The notes under the pieces were generated by a model, which made no database searches, was not told the origin of the DNA, and was given only the letters and a program-made list of their open reading frames with translations. A DNA stretch of 52,467 bases from Hirschia sp964351655 (GTDB lineage Bacteria > Pseudomonadota > Alphaproteobacteria > Caulobacterales > Hyphomonadaceae): contig CAYGPD010000022.1 of the NCBI GenBank assembly GCA_964351655.1, positions 1 to 52,467 of the forward strand. The letters run 5' to 3'. Shown here in pieces: positions 1 to 7,105 of this stretch (the first letter of the stretch is position 1; each line of letters starts with the position of its first letter). A program made the translations under genes and the position numbers.

Positions 1-74
1 CAGCAAAGCCCGACAAAGCCTATTAATGCCCCGCCGAGCCCTACGATAATTCGCAGTTTAGCTGCGTCTAACAT
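1..74 (-). CDS. Small membrane protein, N-terminal fragment
   Basis: An ATG at 74 opens a frame that runs off the left edge of the window. It lies 2 bases after the TAG of the DUF883 gene, so the two are probably cotranscribed from the same EcfG-type promoter. The 24 visible residues start MLDAAKLRIIVG and continue into a glycine-rich hydrophobic stretch that looks like the first membrane segment. DUF883 genes are often followed by a holin-like or DUF1469 membrane protein, but too little is visible to assign a family. Confidence 0.5.
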   Translation of the reverse strand, partial: MLDAAKLRIIVGLGGALIGFVGLC

Positions 75-76
75 GA

Positions 77-415
77 CTATTTACGCGTCAACATAGCAAT
101 CATCGCACCAACACCCAGTGCCAGACCAACTGACGCAATTGGATGTTTTCTAATCTTATCTTGCGATGTTTCTCTCACTTCACCAAACTTCGCGCGAACG
201 TGCTCAGTGGCTTCTTGCCCTTTTTCTACACCCTTTTCCAAAGATTGCTCTGAGGTTGATTGCACAAAGGTTGCGGCATTGCTGAATAATTTTTTGAAAT
301 CGGTGCGGAGGTCGGCAATATCTGATTTCAAGGATTCAAAATTGGCCTCAGCAGCCATACGAGAGGCTTCATTTGTGTCCAGTTTATCATCTGCAATTGA
401 AGTAATCTTACTCAT
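77..415 (-). CDS. DUF883/ElaB-YqjD-type membrane-anchored stress protein
   Basis: A protein of 112 residues. The first ~85 residues are polar, charged and heptad-like (predicted coiled coil). The C-terminus carries one hydrophobic anchor (HPIASVGLALGVGAMIAM) followed by a short basic tail, the layout of the ElaB/YqjD/DUF883 family. E. coli members are inner-membrane, ribosome-associated stationary-phase proteins; that role here is inferred. The start at 415 is preferred over an upstream ATG at 439 because AAGGAG lies 7-8 bases before it. A perfect EcfG-type promoter (448-472) lies upstream, so it is probably a general-stress gene. Confidence 0.8.
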   Translation of the reverse strand: MSKITSIADDKLDTNEASRMAAEANFESLKSDIADLRTDFKKLFSNAATFVQSTSEQSLEKGVEKGQEATEHVRAKFGEVRETSQDKIRKHPIASVGLALGVGAMIAMLTRK

Positions 416-447
416 ATCTAGTCTCCTTATTTGTTGCACACATAACT

Positions 448-472
448 AACGCGACCAATCAAACTAGGTTCC
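448..472 (-). promoter_or_regulatory. EcfG-type promoter of the DUF883 gene
   Basis: On the minus strand, GGAAC (468-472), 16 bases, then CGTT (448-451). This matches the alphaproteobacterial general-stress sigma consensus GGAAC-N16/17-cGTT exactly. It lies about 33 bases upstream of the start codon at 415. Confidence 0.85.
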
Positions 473-495
473 TATAATTTGCAAAAATTCATATA

Positions 496-523
496 AAAAA
501 GCCCAGCATTTGCCGGGCTTTTT
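496..523 (-). terminator. Rho-independent terminator after phyR
   Basis: AAAAAGCCC and GGGCTTTTT flank a 10-base loop, giving a GC-cored hairpin with T-runs on both sides. It begins about 57 bases beyond the phyR stop codon (580). The symmetry would also allow termination in the other direction. Confidence 0.8.
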
Positions 524-579
524 GAGAAACTAACACATTGTAAATCAGTTGGTTACACGTAAATTTATGAACCTAAAAA

Positions 580-1365
580 CTAAGCCTCTTGGTTCTTTGA
601 ATGAAAAAACAGAGCCTGACCAACACAAGCCTTCACAGTGTTTTCTTGAAATGGTTTTGTAATCAAAAATGTCGGCTCAGGTTTGTCACCGGTCAGCAAC
701 CGCTCTGGGAATGCGGTGATAAAAATAACCGGCACATTTATTTCACTTAAAATATCATGCGCAGCATCAATACCTGAAGAATTGTCTGCAAGCTGAACAT
801 CACACAAAATCAACCCAGGTGGATTGTCTCTTGCCATAGCTACAGCCTCAGCTCGTGTCGTCGCTTGGCCCGTGACTTGATGCCCCATTTCCTCGACAAG
901 ACTTGCCAGATCCGCGGAAATAATAGGCTCATCCTCAATAATCAGGACTTTCGTTGCTAAGTTTTTCTCAATATCTATCATTGCAGCATCAATGAGGTCT
1001 GCAACTTCATTCGTGTCTGTACCTAGAATTTGCGCAACTTCTGCGAGTGAAAACGCTTCAACGGACGCCAACAAAAATGCCTGACGTTCAATTGGTGCCA
1101 ATGCAAGCAGGCGATCATCAGCCGCTACGCGCTCTTCAGCACTAAAGTCCTCTAACTTAGCACCCGTCCCTCCCCAAATAATATGGAAGAAATGATACAG
1201 TGCTACGCGAGGCGATAAACTGTCATCAATTTGATCGGGAGCTTCAGCTAACGCTTCTAAAGATGCACGTATGTAAGCATCCCCGCTAGTCTGACTTCCT
1301 GTTAAAGCGCGCGCATATCGGCGCAAAAACGGAAGATGTGGACCGAACTGATTTACGAAACTCAT
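580..1365 (-). CDS. phyR: PhyR, anti-anti-sigma response regulator of the general stress response
   Basis: A protein of 261 residues. The N-terminal ~130 residues form a sigma-factor-like (EcfG-mimic) domain. Residues ~138-255 are a receiver domain with acidic pair E144/D145, phosphoacceptor D189 in ILCDVQL, and conserved K237. The stretch FITAFPERLLTG (215-226) is the region of the FAT GUY-type motif of PhyR receivers. By family knowledge, phosphorylated PhyR exposes the sigma-like domain and sequesters NepR, freeing EcfG. It is divergent from nepR-ecfG-kinase and has its own EcfG-like promoter (1396-1420), implying autoregulation. Length and domain order are normal. Confidence 0.97.
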   Translation of the reverse strand: MSFVNQFGPHLPFLRRYARALTGSQTSGDAYIRASLEALAEAPDQIDDSLSPRVALYHFFHIIWGGTGAKLEDFSAEERVAADDRLLALAPIERQAFLLASVEAFSLAEVAQILGTDTNEVADLIDAAMIDIEKNLATKVLIIEDEPIISADLASLVEEMGHQVTGQATTRAEAVAMARDNPPGLILCDVQLADNSSGIDAAHDILSEINVPVIFITAFPERLLTGDKPEPTFLITKPFQENTVKACVGQALFFHSKNQEA

Positions 1366-1395
1366 AGTGTACCCTCATGCTGTTGTTTAATTGAT

Positions 1396-1420
1396 AACGC
1401 ACACTCATCAATGCGGTTGC
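1396..1420 (-). promoter_or_regulatory. EcfG-type promoter of phyR (variant -35)
   Basis: On the minus strand, GCAAC (1416-1420), 16 bases, CGTT (1396-1399). Only the second base differs from the GGAAC consensus; spacing and -10 are exact. It lies 30 bases upstream of the phyR ATG. Confidence 0.65.
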
Positions 1421-1439
1421 ATTTTTTTTTAGAATTTAT

Positions 1440-1464
1440 GAAACTTTTTTCAATAGCGCGCGTT
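1440..1464 (+). promoter_or_regulatory. EcfG-type promoter of nepR-ecfG-kinase (variant -35)
   Basis: GAAAC (1440-1444), 16 bases, CGTT (1461-1464), directed at nepR, whose ATG is at 1512. As in the phyR promoter, only the second base of the -35 deviates. The two divergent promoters lie 19 bases apart. Confidence 0.7.
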
Positions 1465-1511
1465 ACTGTAATTGAATCAGTCAACTCCCAACTGAAAAAG
1501 CAAAGTTTAGA

Positions 1512-1703
1512 ATGAGCACACAACCACCTCAGAAACACACAAAAGACCTCGGCAAACACACGCGTCAAAGACGCTTAGGTGATCAACTTAAGCGACTATA
1601 CGACGATGTGGTGCAGGAACCAATCCCTGACGAATTTTTCAAACTTTTAGAACAGGCCGACCAACAAGCCAATTCTAAAAAAGACGAAGAACCAGAGGCA
1701 TAA
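1512..1703 (+). CDS. nepR: NepR, anti-sigma factor for EcfG
   Basis: A protein of 63 residues with the NepR core LGDQLKRLYDDVVQEPIPDE (residues ~22-41) followed by FFKLLEQAD. These form the two helices that bind either EcfG or the sigma-like domain of PhyR. The N-terminus is polar and basic and the C-terminus acidic, both typically disordered in the family. Its TAA abuts the ATG of ecfG (TAAATG), so the two are translationally coupled and produced at matched levels. Size, motif and position between phyR and ecfG make this secure. Confidence 0.96.
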   Translation: MSTQPPQKHTKDLGKHTRQRRLGDQLKRLYDDVVQEPIPDEFFKLLEQADQQANSKKDEEPEA

Positions 1704-2321
1704 ATGAGTAGCGAAATTGATACGCTGGATGAGCCAGCTTTTAAGGCTGAACTGACGAGTCTCATCCCTCACTTGCGCGCGTTTGCAAAAAGTTTGTGTG
1801 GAAATGCGGCAATGGCCGACGATCTAGCGCAAGAAACAATGCTAAAAGCATGGCGAGCGCGTGAGCGTTATGAGGCTGATACAAATATGAAGGCATGGTG
1901 CTTTACGATTTTGCGCAATCTCTTCTATTCTGAAAAACGCAGAGACTGGCGCGGACAGTCACTGGATCCAGAAGTTGCTGAAGCAACTTTAATTGCCAAC
2001 GACAAGCTATCTGATTCAGTGGAATTGCTGGAATTGCGTAATGCTATGAACCAACTTCCAGACGACCAACGTGAATGCTTAATCATGGTTGGTGCTGGTG
2101 GTCTTTCATACGAAGAAGTTGCACAAATCTGTGACTGTGCTGTAGGTACTATTAAAAGCCGTGTAAGCCGTGCTCGCAAAGCATTGCTAGAGCTTATGGA
2201 GGGTGGACAAGTTTCTGGATTTCCATCGCAAGATAACCTTGAAGCACACGACGCTTTTGAAGACATCCTTGATCAAGCAGATAATTTGATTGGAACACCC
2301 CCTATTCCCGGAGCTGCGTAA
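1704..2321 (+). CDS. ecfG: EcfG-family ECF sigma factor (ECF15), general stress response
   Basis: A protein of 205 residues. Sigma region 2 (~15-80) includes ADDLAQETMLKAWRARERYE and AWCFTILRNLFYSEKR; region 4 (~108-160) includes QLPDDQRECLIMVGAGGLSYEEVA and a helix-turn-helix with CAVGTIKSRVSRARK. The ~40-residue tail after region 4 is acidic. By family knowledge it directs RNA polymerase to GGAAC-N16/17-CGTT promoters, six of which are seen within 7 kb. Its last bases overlap the probable TTG start of the downstream kinase, suggesting one nepR-ecfG-kinase transcript. Confidence 0.96.
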   Translation: MSSEIDTLDEPAFKAELTSLIPHLRAFAKSLCGNAAMADDLAQETMLKAWRARERYEADTNMKAWCFTILRNLFYSEKRRDWRGQSLDPEVAEATLIANDKLSDSVELLELRNAMNQLPDDQRECLIMVGAGGLSYEEVAQICDCAVGTIKSRVSRARKALLELMEGGQVSGFPSQDNLEAHDAFEDILDQADNLIGTPPIPGAA

Positions 2322-4029
2322 TACTTTGAAGCAATTTTTCTTTGGCGGCTCCTTGCGGCGACGCTTGGTTTTCATCATTGCGGCAGCTTTGACGCCAATT
2401 TTGCTGATTGCCGGTATACAAGCTTATATTGATGCCCAAGACAGCATGAAGGAGCGGCGCCTCGCCCTCTTGCAAATTGCCGATCGCGCGATCGATGATG
2501 TGGAACAATCATTATCTACCGCCGAAATACTACTCGAGGTTTTTGCAGCTCAAATCGCTGCAGGTCGGTGTGAAGATGTTGAAGGATGGTTACAAGAAAA
2601 AATTCCTACCCTATCAACAGTCGTATACTTCGATGAAAACGGAATATCTCAATGTGCATCGCAAGGTGAAGCTGGTTTCGCAATCGTTGATATGGAATGG
2701 AATGACCGCCTAGAAGCTGGCGAGAAACTAATCCGTACTGACGCTTTTTATGGTCGAGGGCTAAAAGAATGGATTTTCGCTATTTTAGCCCGTTTGGAAG
2801 TTAATGGTGATTACAAGGGCGCAGCAAGTTTTGGAATGCGGGCAGATAAACTGTCAGAAATGATAAACCCCGCAAGTCTTCCCCAAGATGTTGTAATCGC
2901 ATTATCAGACGACAATGATCGCATATTTGGCAAACTACCTTTCTCAAAAATCCAACACTCATGGATAGAAGCCGCGCGCGAATCTGACGATGGCTTCCTC
3001 GTCGTTGAAAATAGTCGAGACGGTGATGCTTATGATGTGGTCGTCAACCGCATCGGCACGACCGGCGTATATGCAATTGTCACACGTCCCTCTCCAGGGT
3101 TGTTTGACGAAATCACCTTGCGTCCCGCTAAAGTCGTTGGGCTTCCGCTTCTGACCTTCTCAATCGCGCTCTTTGTGGCATGGCTTGCGATTGATAATCT
3201 GGTATTGAAATGGCTTGCACGCCTTAACCGACTTGCAAGCGCATATGGCAAAGGTGATTACACAATTCACCCTGGTCGTATCTTTAAAAATGCACCAGAA
3301 GAAATTTTAAAATTCGCGACAAATCTCGACATTATGTCGGACAATATCAATATCCGAGATAAAGAACTCGTTGCGGCGATAGCGGTTAAAGATGCAGCCG
3401 TTAAAGAGATCCATCATCGCGTCAAAAACAACTTACAAATTGTCACGAGCTTCTTAAATCTTCAAAGCCGTCGTCTCAAAAATCAGGAAGGTAAGAACGC
3501 CCTCGCAGCTGCACGTCACCGTATCAACGCTCTCGCCGTAGTTCATCAAACTCTTTATCAACATGAGCGATTAGATATCGTGCATGTGCGGCCTTTTTTA
3601 GAAGGCTTGATGCAACACCTCTCAGGCGCGATGGGAATGGAAGAGCTAGATGTTGAGATTGTATCAGATATTGATGACCTGCAACGCGCATCAGACGATG
3701 CAATCCCCCTAGCATTATTCATAGTGGAAGTGATCACAAATTCCGTTAAATATGCGTTCGATGAAGAAGGGGGGCAAATCAATCTAAGTCTTAAACTGGT
3801 TGGAGAACAAGTTGTACTTACCATTAGCGATAATGGGGCGGGCAGCACGTATGAAGAACCCGACCAGGACGCTGACATGCTCTCACAAGGCACAGGTCTT
3901 GGTAGCCAGCTCATGCAAGCATTTGCACGCCAATTAAAGGGAACGCTGGAGATAATCGATACTTCAACATCCGGTTACACCGTGTCTTTGACTATGCCGC
4001 AGGAAACTTCATCTCAAATTGATGTGTAA
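2290..4029 (+). CDS. Membrane sensor histidine kinase, HisKA_2 family (PhyK-like)
   Basis: About 579 residues: TM1 at ~26-47, an extracytoplasmic sensor region (~48-280), TM2 at ~283-302, a HAMP-like linker, then a HisKA_2 dimerisation domain with EIHHRVKNNLQIV (373-385; phosphoacceptor H376 or H375) and an HATPase domain (N-box N484, DNGAG 514-518, GTGLG 534-538). HisKA_2/HWE kinases phosphorylate PhyR in relatives and this is the likely partner kinase. No ATG precedes TM1. The start is a TTG, either 2290 (overlapping ecfG by 32 bases) or 2326, which has GGAG upstream. The input signal cannot be deduced; the sensor region matches no family I recognise. Confidence 0.9.
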   Translation: MEHPLFPELRNTLKQFFFGGSLRRRLVFIIAAALTPILLIAGIQAYIDAQDSMKERRLALLQIADRAIDDVEQSLSTAEILLEVFAAQIAAGRCEDVEGWLQEKIPTLSTVVYFDENGISQCASQGEAGFAIVDMEWNDRLEAGEKLIRTDAFYGRGLKEWIFAILARLEVNGDYKGAASFGMRADKLSEMINPASLPQDVVIALSDDNDRIFGKLPFSKIQHSWIEAARESDDGFLVVENSRDGDAYDVVVNRIGTTGVYAIVTRPSPGLFDEITLRPAKVVGLPLLTFSIALFVAWLAIDNLVLKWLARLNRLASAYGKGDYTIHPGRIFKNAPEEILKFATNLDIMSDNINIRDKELVAAIAVKDAAVKEIHHRVKNNLQIVTSFLNLQSRRLKNQEGKNALAAARHRINALAVVHQTLYQHERLDIVHVRPFLEGLMQHLSGAMGMEELDVEIVSDIDDLQRASDDAIPLALFIVEVITNSVKYAFDEEGGQINLSLKLVGEQVVLTISDNGAGSTYEEPDQDADMLSQGTGLGSQLMQAFARQLKGTLEIIDTSTSGYTVSLTMPQETSSQIDV

Positions 4030-4130
4030 ATACATCGCCCTAAGACACCCCTACCTCTACTTTTAATAGGTTAAAACAGTCTAGGGTGACGTGTGTATAC
4101 TCAGCAAACACGACTTTCTATCGCATAACA

Positions 4131-4165
4131 AAAAACCCCACTCCCTTTATTAAAAGAAGTGGGGT
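4131..4165 (-). terminator. Terminator of the lipoprotein-dps transcript
   Basis: ACCCCACT (4135-4142) pairs with AGTGGGGT (4158-4165). Read on the minus strand it is followed by a run of six T. It lies 38 bases past the dps stop codon, between the convergent kinase and dps genes. On the plus strand the T-run is weak. Confidence 0.8.
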
Positions 4166-4202
4166 CTTCGCTAAATCGCCGATAGTTCGGAGGGGGGGTG
4201 AA

Positions 4203-4709
4203 CTATTCAGCGACAATTGCATTCAACATCCACACAGCTTGCTCATGCCATGTCAGACGCGTCGTCAACATATCAGCAGTTACAAAATCCTTCTTATCTT
4301 CAAAGGACTCGACTGCGGATCGTAGGGTCGAAATCGTAGTTTCATGATCAGCAATCAGCATTTTAATCATGTCACCAGCGGACTTCGGTTCATCAACATC
4401 TTTTATAGATGATAACTCACCGTATTTTGTGTAACTTGCTGGTGCCTTCATACCTAACGCACGAATACGTTCTGCAAGTTCATCAATAGACGCATACAAG
4501 TTTTCATAATGCTCTTCAGTCAGCTTATGAATGCTGAAAAACGCAGGTCCAGTCACATTCCAATGCACGCCCTGAGTCTTAATGAACAGCATATATGTGT
4601 CCGCCAAAACAACGCCCAGTTTCTCGGCTATCGCCTTTCGATCTTCAGAGCGAATACCTGTGGACTGTTTAAATTCAGGTGTGGAGGGTTCTAAAGCTTG
4701 AATCGTCAT
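4203..4709 (-). CDS. dps: Dps-family ferritin-like DNA-protection protein
   Basis: A protein of 168 residues, standard for Dps. The inter-subunit ferroxidase ligands are present: H49 in GVHWNVTGP, H61, E65, D76 and E80 in SIDELAERIRALG. Dps dodecamers oxidise iron with H2O2, store it and protect DNA. The start codon is 17 bases after the stop of the upstream lipoprotein gene with no promoter between them, so both are likely transcribed from the EcfG promoter at 4995-5019. A terminator follows at 4131-4165. Dps is a classic general-stress target, supporting the regulon assignment. Confidence 0.95.
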   Translation of the reverse strand: MTIQALEPSTPEFKQSTGIRSEDRKAIAEKLGVVLADTYMLFIKTQGVHWNVTGPAFFSIHKLTEEHYENLYASIDELAERIRALGMKAPASYTKYGELSSIKDVDEPKSAGDMIKMLIADHETTISTLRSAVESFEDKKDFVTADMLTTRLTWHEQAVWMLNAIVAE

Positions 4710-4726
4710 CGCTTTTCCCTTTCAGA

Positions 4727-4960
4727 TTATTTCTGGCCGTCAGTTGCGTCTTCCACGTCATCAGCCATATCTTCAGCAGAGTCTTTGATGTCATCAGCAG
4801 CGCGATCTAGCTCATCGCCAGCGTCTTCTCTGCCATCGTTCAAATCATCCATTGTTTTGTCTATTTGTTCGCCCGCTTCTTCAAAGTGATCATCGTTTGA
4901 ATCACACGCAGTAAGCGCCAAAGCACCGATTCCGGCGGCAATCATCATTGGGATTTTCAT
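4727..4960 (-). CDS. Small acidic lipoprotein, stress-induced
   Basis: A protein of 77 residues: signal peptide ending in a lipobox LTAC (C19), then a mature part almost entirely made of D/E-rich helical repeats (DDLNDGREDAGDELDRAADDIKDS in style). The residue after Cys19 is Asp, which in E. coli would retain the protein in the inner membrane. The start at 4960 is set by AGGAG 7 bases upstream, the lipobox position and a perfect EcfG promoter at 4995-5019; a reading frame open further upstream is rejected. It is the first gene of a two-gene unit with dps. Function unknown; the acidic helices could be an envelope spacer or bind cations (inference). Confidence 0.85.
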   Translation of the reverse strand: MKIPMMIAAGIGALALTACDSNDDHFEEAGEQIDKTMDDLNDGREDAGDELDRAADDIKDSAEDMADDVEDATDGQK

Positions 4961-4994
4961 AGCAAACTCCTGTTTTATCTGCCTATGAAAAACT

Positions 4995-5019
4995 AACGTA
5001 CGCCTAGGATAAAGGTTCC
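4995..5019 (-). promoter_or_regulatory. EcfG-type promoter of lipoprotein-dps
   Basis: On the minus strand, GGAAC (5015-5019), 16 bases, CGTT (4995-4998): an exact consensus match about 35 bases before the lipoprotein ATG. The -35 element lies inside the last codons of the metallophosphoesterase gene (stop at 5004-5006). Confidence 0.85.
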
Positions 5020-5798
5020 AAAGAATTACGTTCCCAGCGGCCAAGCGTCTTTTGATCAAACCCTGTCCCATTGAAGATATGTATAACGACCTCGATATGT
5101 CCCTTGTCGATATACAATACATTGAAACTCGGCGGATAATCTCGCAATCGAGTCGATAAAGTCCCTGCAGAAACAGCCAAGTAAGAGCCGTTTTTATCGC
5201 GGTGAACAGTTGCTGATGGCGTGTGAACATGCCCCGTGAGTAATAACTCCACGCCAGCGTCAATAATGCGCTTGCTGGCGAGAATACCACGTCGGGTAAC
5301 TGTTATCATTGGAGCTTTAGGAGGAGAAAGAAATGGATGGTGACATGCCAAGATATATGGCTTGATGTTATGCGCTTTGAATATTTTAAGTTGTGCATCT
5401 AAATCACTTAAATTCACACTCCCCTCAGCCCAATTTCGTCTCGCTTGCCACCCACGTGCCGTGTTTAATCCCACGCACATGCCTTGGGGTAGAGCTATTG
5501 GCTGAGACACTTCATGAAAATAATCTGCATATCTCGCAAAGGGTGACCTCATGCGAGTCCACATATTCATAAGCGGCGTGTCATGGTTTCCAGGCACGAC
5601 GAGTTTGGGGGCGTCAAAATTATCAAGCCATTCCTTTGAACTGATAAACTCTACACGTTTGCCTCTCTGCGTGAGGTCACCGCACAAAATGATAGAATCT
5701 GGCTCAATGGCTTTCACTGCTGCGATTGCAGCATTTATTGCCATTTTATGTTCCGTACCAAAATGAACGTCTGCTATTTGAACAAGTATATCTGTCAT
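5004..5798 (-). CDS. Calcineurin-like metallophosphoesterase (cyclic-nucleotide-phosphodiesterase type)
   Basis: A protein of 264 residues with the full metallophosphoesterase signature: D10-x-H12 (IADVHFG), GDL with D41, GNHD (N71, H72), a CHHPF histidine and GHVH near residue 195. These bind the two metal ions. The fold is that of class III 3',5'-cyclic-nucleotide phosphodiesterases, but the substrate could be another phosphoester, including a phospholipid. Its start overlaps the stop of the upstream lipid kinase by 4 bases (ATGA), so the two are translationally coupled, which hints at a common lipid-phosphate pathway (inference). No signal peptide; cytoplasmic. Confidence 0.88.
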   Translation of the reverse strand: MTDILVQIADVHFGTEHKMAINAAIAAVKAIEPDSIILCGDLTQRGKRVEFISSKEWLDNFDAPKLVVPGNHDTPLMNMWTRMRSPFARYADYFHEVSQPIALPQGMCVGLNTARGWQARRNWAEGSVNLSDLDAQLKIFKAHNIKPYILACHHPFLSPPKAPMITVTRRGILASKRIIDAGVELLLTGHVHTPSATVHRDKNGSYLAVSAGTLSTRLRDYPPSFNVLYIDKGHIEVVIHIFNGTGFDQKTLGRWERNSLEPLS

Positions 5799-6649
5799 GA
5801 TCTCGCTGACACGACTTTCACCGCAGCAGGCTCAAATACAATTTCCAGCGGCACTTCGAGTTTTTGAAACTCACCATCCAAAGTCACATCAATCTCTCTT
5901 TGATTGCTGCTATTCACAACTAAATGCTGAACCTGCAATCGTTCAATATCGTCCACTTCATGCCAGTCACCGATGAGTGATTGAAACCCTATACTCGCCA
6001 AATCCATCAAAGAGTTAGGATGTATCAAACCAACATCAAAGACATGCGACATAGACTTATCAATGCCTACGCCCATCGCAGACGCTTGCTTCACGACACT
6101 ATTTCCAATTTCGATTTCTAAAGCCGGATCAATATCTAGGAGCTCCTCATTTGAAAGAGCTTCTGCAACAGCGCCAATTAAATTGTTTTCACGCAGTTCT
6201 TCGCGTGGAATCGCCAATTGTGCCAATTTCCCTAGAAGAATCGCGACATAAAAGTGCTGATCACCAACGCGTCCACGTGGTATCTCGATTGTTTTTCCTC
6301 TTTCAAGACAAACTTCTAAAATTTCCTGCCAAGATACGTCCATTCCGTGGATAGCTTGGTGCACCAAATTCATTGTCCCACCGGGTAATGCAATAACTGA
6401 AAATTTTTCGGGAGCTAAATTCTCCAAAGCACAAGCAATCGTGCCATCACCTCCCCACACGATGCATGGTATTGCTTCGGATTGTTGGGAGCGGCGACTA
6501 ATATTTTGTAATGAATCACAGATATCTTCAGGAACCACACTCACTATCTCATGCTCAATGCCACGAGAAGATAGAAATTCTTCTAATTGCGCATGCGCGT
6601 CTTCAGGCACTGATTTGGCGAGCTTATTTATAATTGCGTAGATTATCAT
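5795..6649 (-). CDS. Diacylglycerol kinase-family lipid kinase
   Basis: A protein of 284 residues with the DAGK catalytic signature: WGGDGTIACAL (nucleotide-binding GGDGT, 66-70) followed by LPGGTMNLVHQA. The N-terminal half is the ATP-binding lobe and the C-terminal half the beta-sandwich typical of YegS/DgkB-like enzymes, though slightly short for the family (~300). It should phosphorylate a lipid hydroxyl, substrate unknown. It is followed by the coupled metallophosphoesterase (ATGA overlap). No clear EcfG site precedes it, so it is probably transcribed independently of the surrounding stress genes. Confidence 0.88.
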   Translation of the reverse strand: MIIYAIINKLAKSVPEDAHAQLEEFLSSRGIEHEIVSVVPEDICDSLQNISRRSQQSEAIPCIVWGGDGTIACALENLAPEKFSVIALPGGTMNLVHQAIHGMDVSWQEILEVCLERGKTIEIPRGRVGDQHFYVAILLGKLAQLAIPREELRENNLIGAVAEALSNEELLDIDPALEIEIGNSVVKQASAMGVGIDKSMSHVFDVGLIHPNSLMDLASIGFQSLIGDWHEVDDIERLQVQHLVVNSSNQREIDVTLDGEFQKLEVPLEIVFEPAAVKVVSARS

Positions 6650-6740
6650 GGGAGATACATCCTGAAATTTGGTTCAAGGATATAATGCATGGCCACCGTA
6701 CAAAGTTCCCCCTGTTTCCATGAATACTAAATTTTACCAT

Positions 6741-6769
6741 AAAAAAAACGCCCCAACAGGAGCGCTTTA
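6741..6769 (-). terminator. Terminator after entericidin-like gene
   Basis: On the minus strand AGCGCTCC, loop TGTT, GGGGCG, then eight T. It lies 25-50 bases past the stop codon at 6794. One G-T pair occurs in the stem. Confidence 0.8.
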
Positions 6770-6793
6770 ATTCAATTTCCAACTTGAAAAAAT

Positions 6794-6937
6794 TTAATCT
6801 GGGTTTTTATCTTTTGCAGTTTCTTCAAGCTTGGATCCAACTTTCTCGACATCTCTACCGACACCTTCAACTGTGTTGCAGGCGGCAGCAAGAAAAGCAA
6901 AAGCAGTAACTGTCAAAAGCGTAGCATAGCGTGTCAT
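6794..6937 (-). CDS. Entericidin EcnA/B-family lipoprotein
   Basis: A protein of 47 residues: signal peptide with lipobox AAAC (C20), then NTVEGVGRDVEKVGSKLEET, the short conserved helix of the entericidin family. Entericidins are tiny envelope lipoproteins, first described as an antidote/toxin pair in E. coli; in alphaproteobacteria they are common general-stress targets of unclear function. The start at 6937 is chosen for the AAGGAG 8 bases before it and for the signal peptide. It has a perfect EcfG promoter (6972-6996) and its own terminator, so it is a single-gene unit. Confidence 0.9.
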   Translation of the reverse strand: MTRYATLLTVTAFAFLAAACNTVEGVGRDVEKVGSKLEETAKDKNPD

Positions 6938-6971
6938 TGGATAGTCTCCTTGAGTATTAATATGCTCAAGT

Positions 6972-6996
6972 AACGCGCACATTATGCATTGGTTCC
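6972..6996 (-). promoter_or_regulatory. EcfG-type promoter of entericidin-like gene
   Basis: On the minus strand, GGAAC (6992-6996), 16 bases, CGTT (6972-6975): an exact consensus match, 35 bases before the ATG at 6937. It is arranged back-to-back with the DUF1328 promoter at 7032-7057. Confidence 0.85.
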
Positions 6997-7031
6997 ATTC
7001 CTCCACACGAATATAATTTGCATAACAAATT

Positions 7032-7057
7032 GGAACCATAACAGCCCCTCTCCCGTT
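7032..7057 (+). promoter_or_regulatory. EcfG-type promoter of DUF1328 gene
   Basis: GGAAC (7032-7036), 17 bases, CGTT (7054-7057), directed at the small gene starting at 7106. The spacing is one base longer than at the other sites, still within the known 16-17 range. Confidence 0.8.
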
Positions 7058-7105
7058 TATGTATTACCGACGCCCTGATGTCGAAACATAGAAAAGGAGT
7101 ACATT

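Noticed and set aside
2291..2320. GGAAC at 2292-2296 as an extra EcfG promoter for the kinase
   Set aside because: No CGTT or similar -10 lies 16-17 bases downstream.
4961..5290. Extension of the acidic lipoprotein frame upstream to 5290
   Set aside because: It would overlap the metallophosphoesterase on the same strand in another frame and place the signal peptide in the middle. The ATG at 4960 has a ribosome-binding site, lipobox and EcfG promoter at the right distances.
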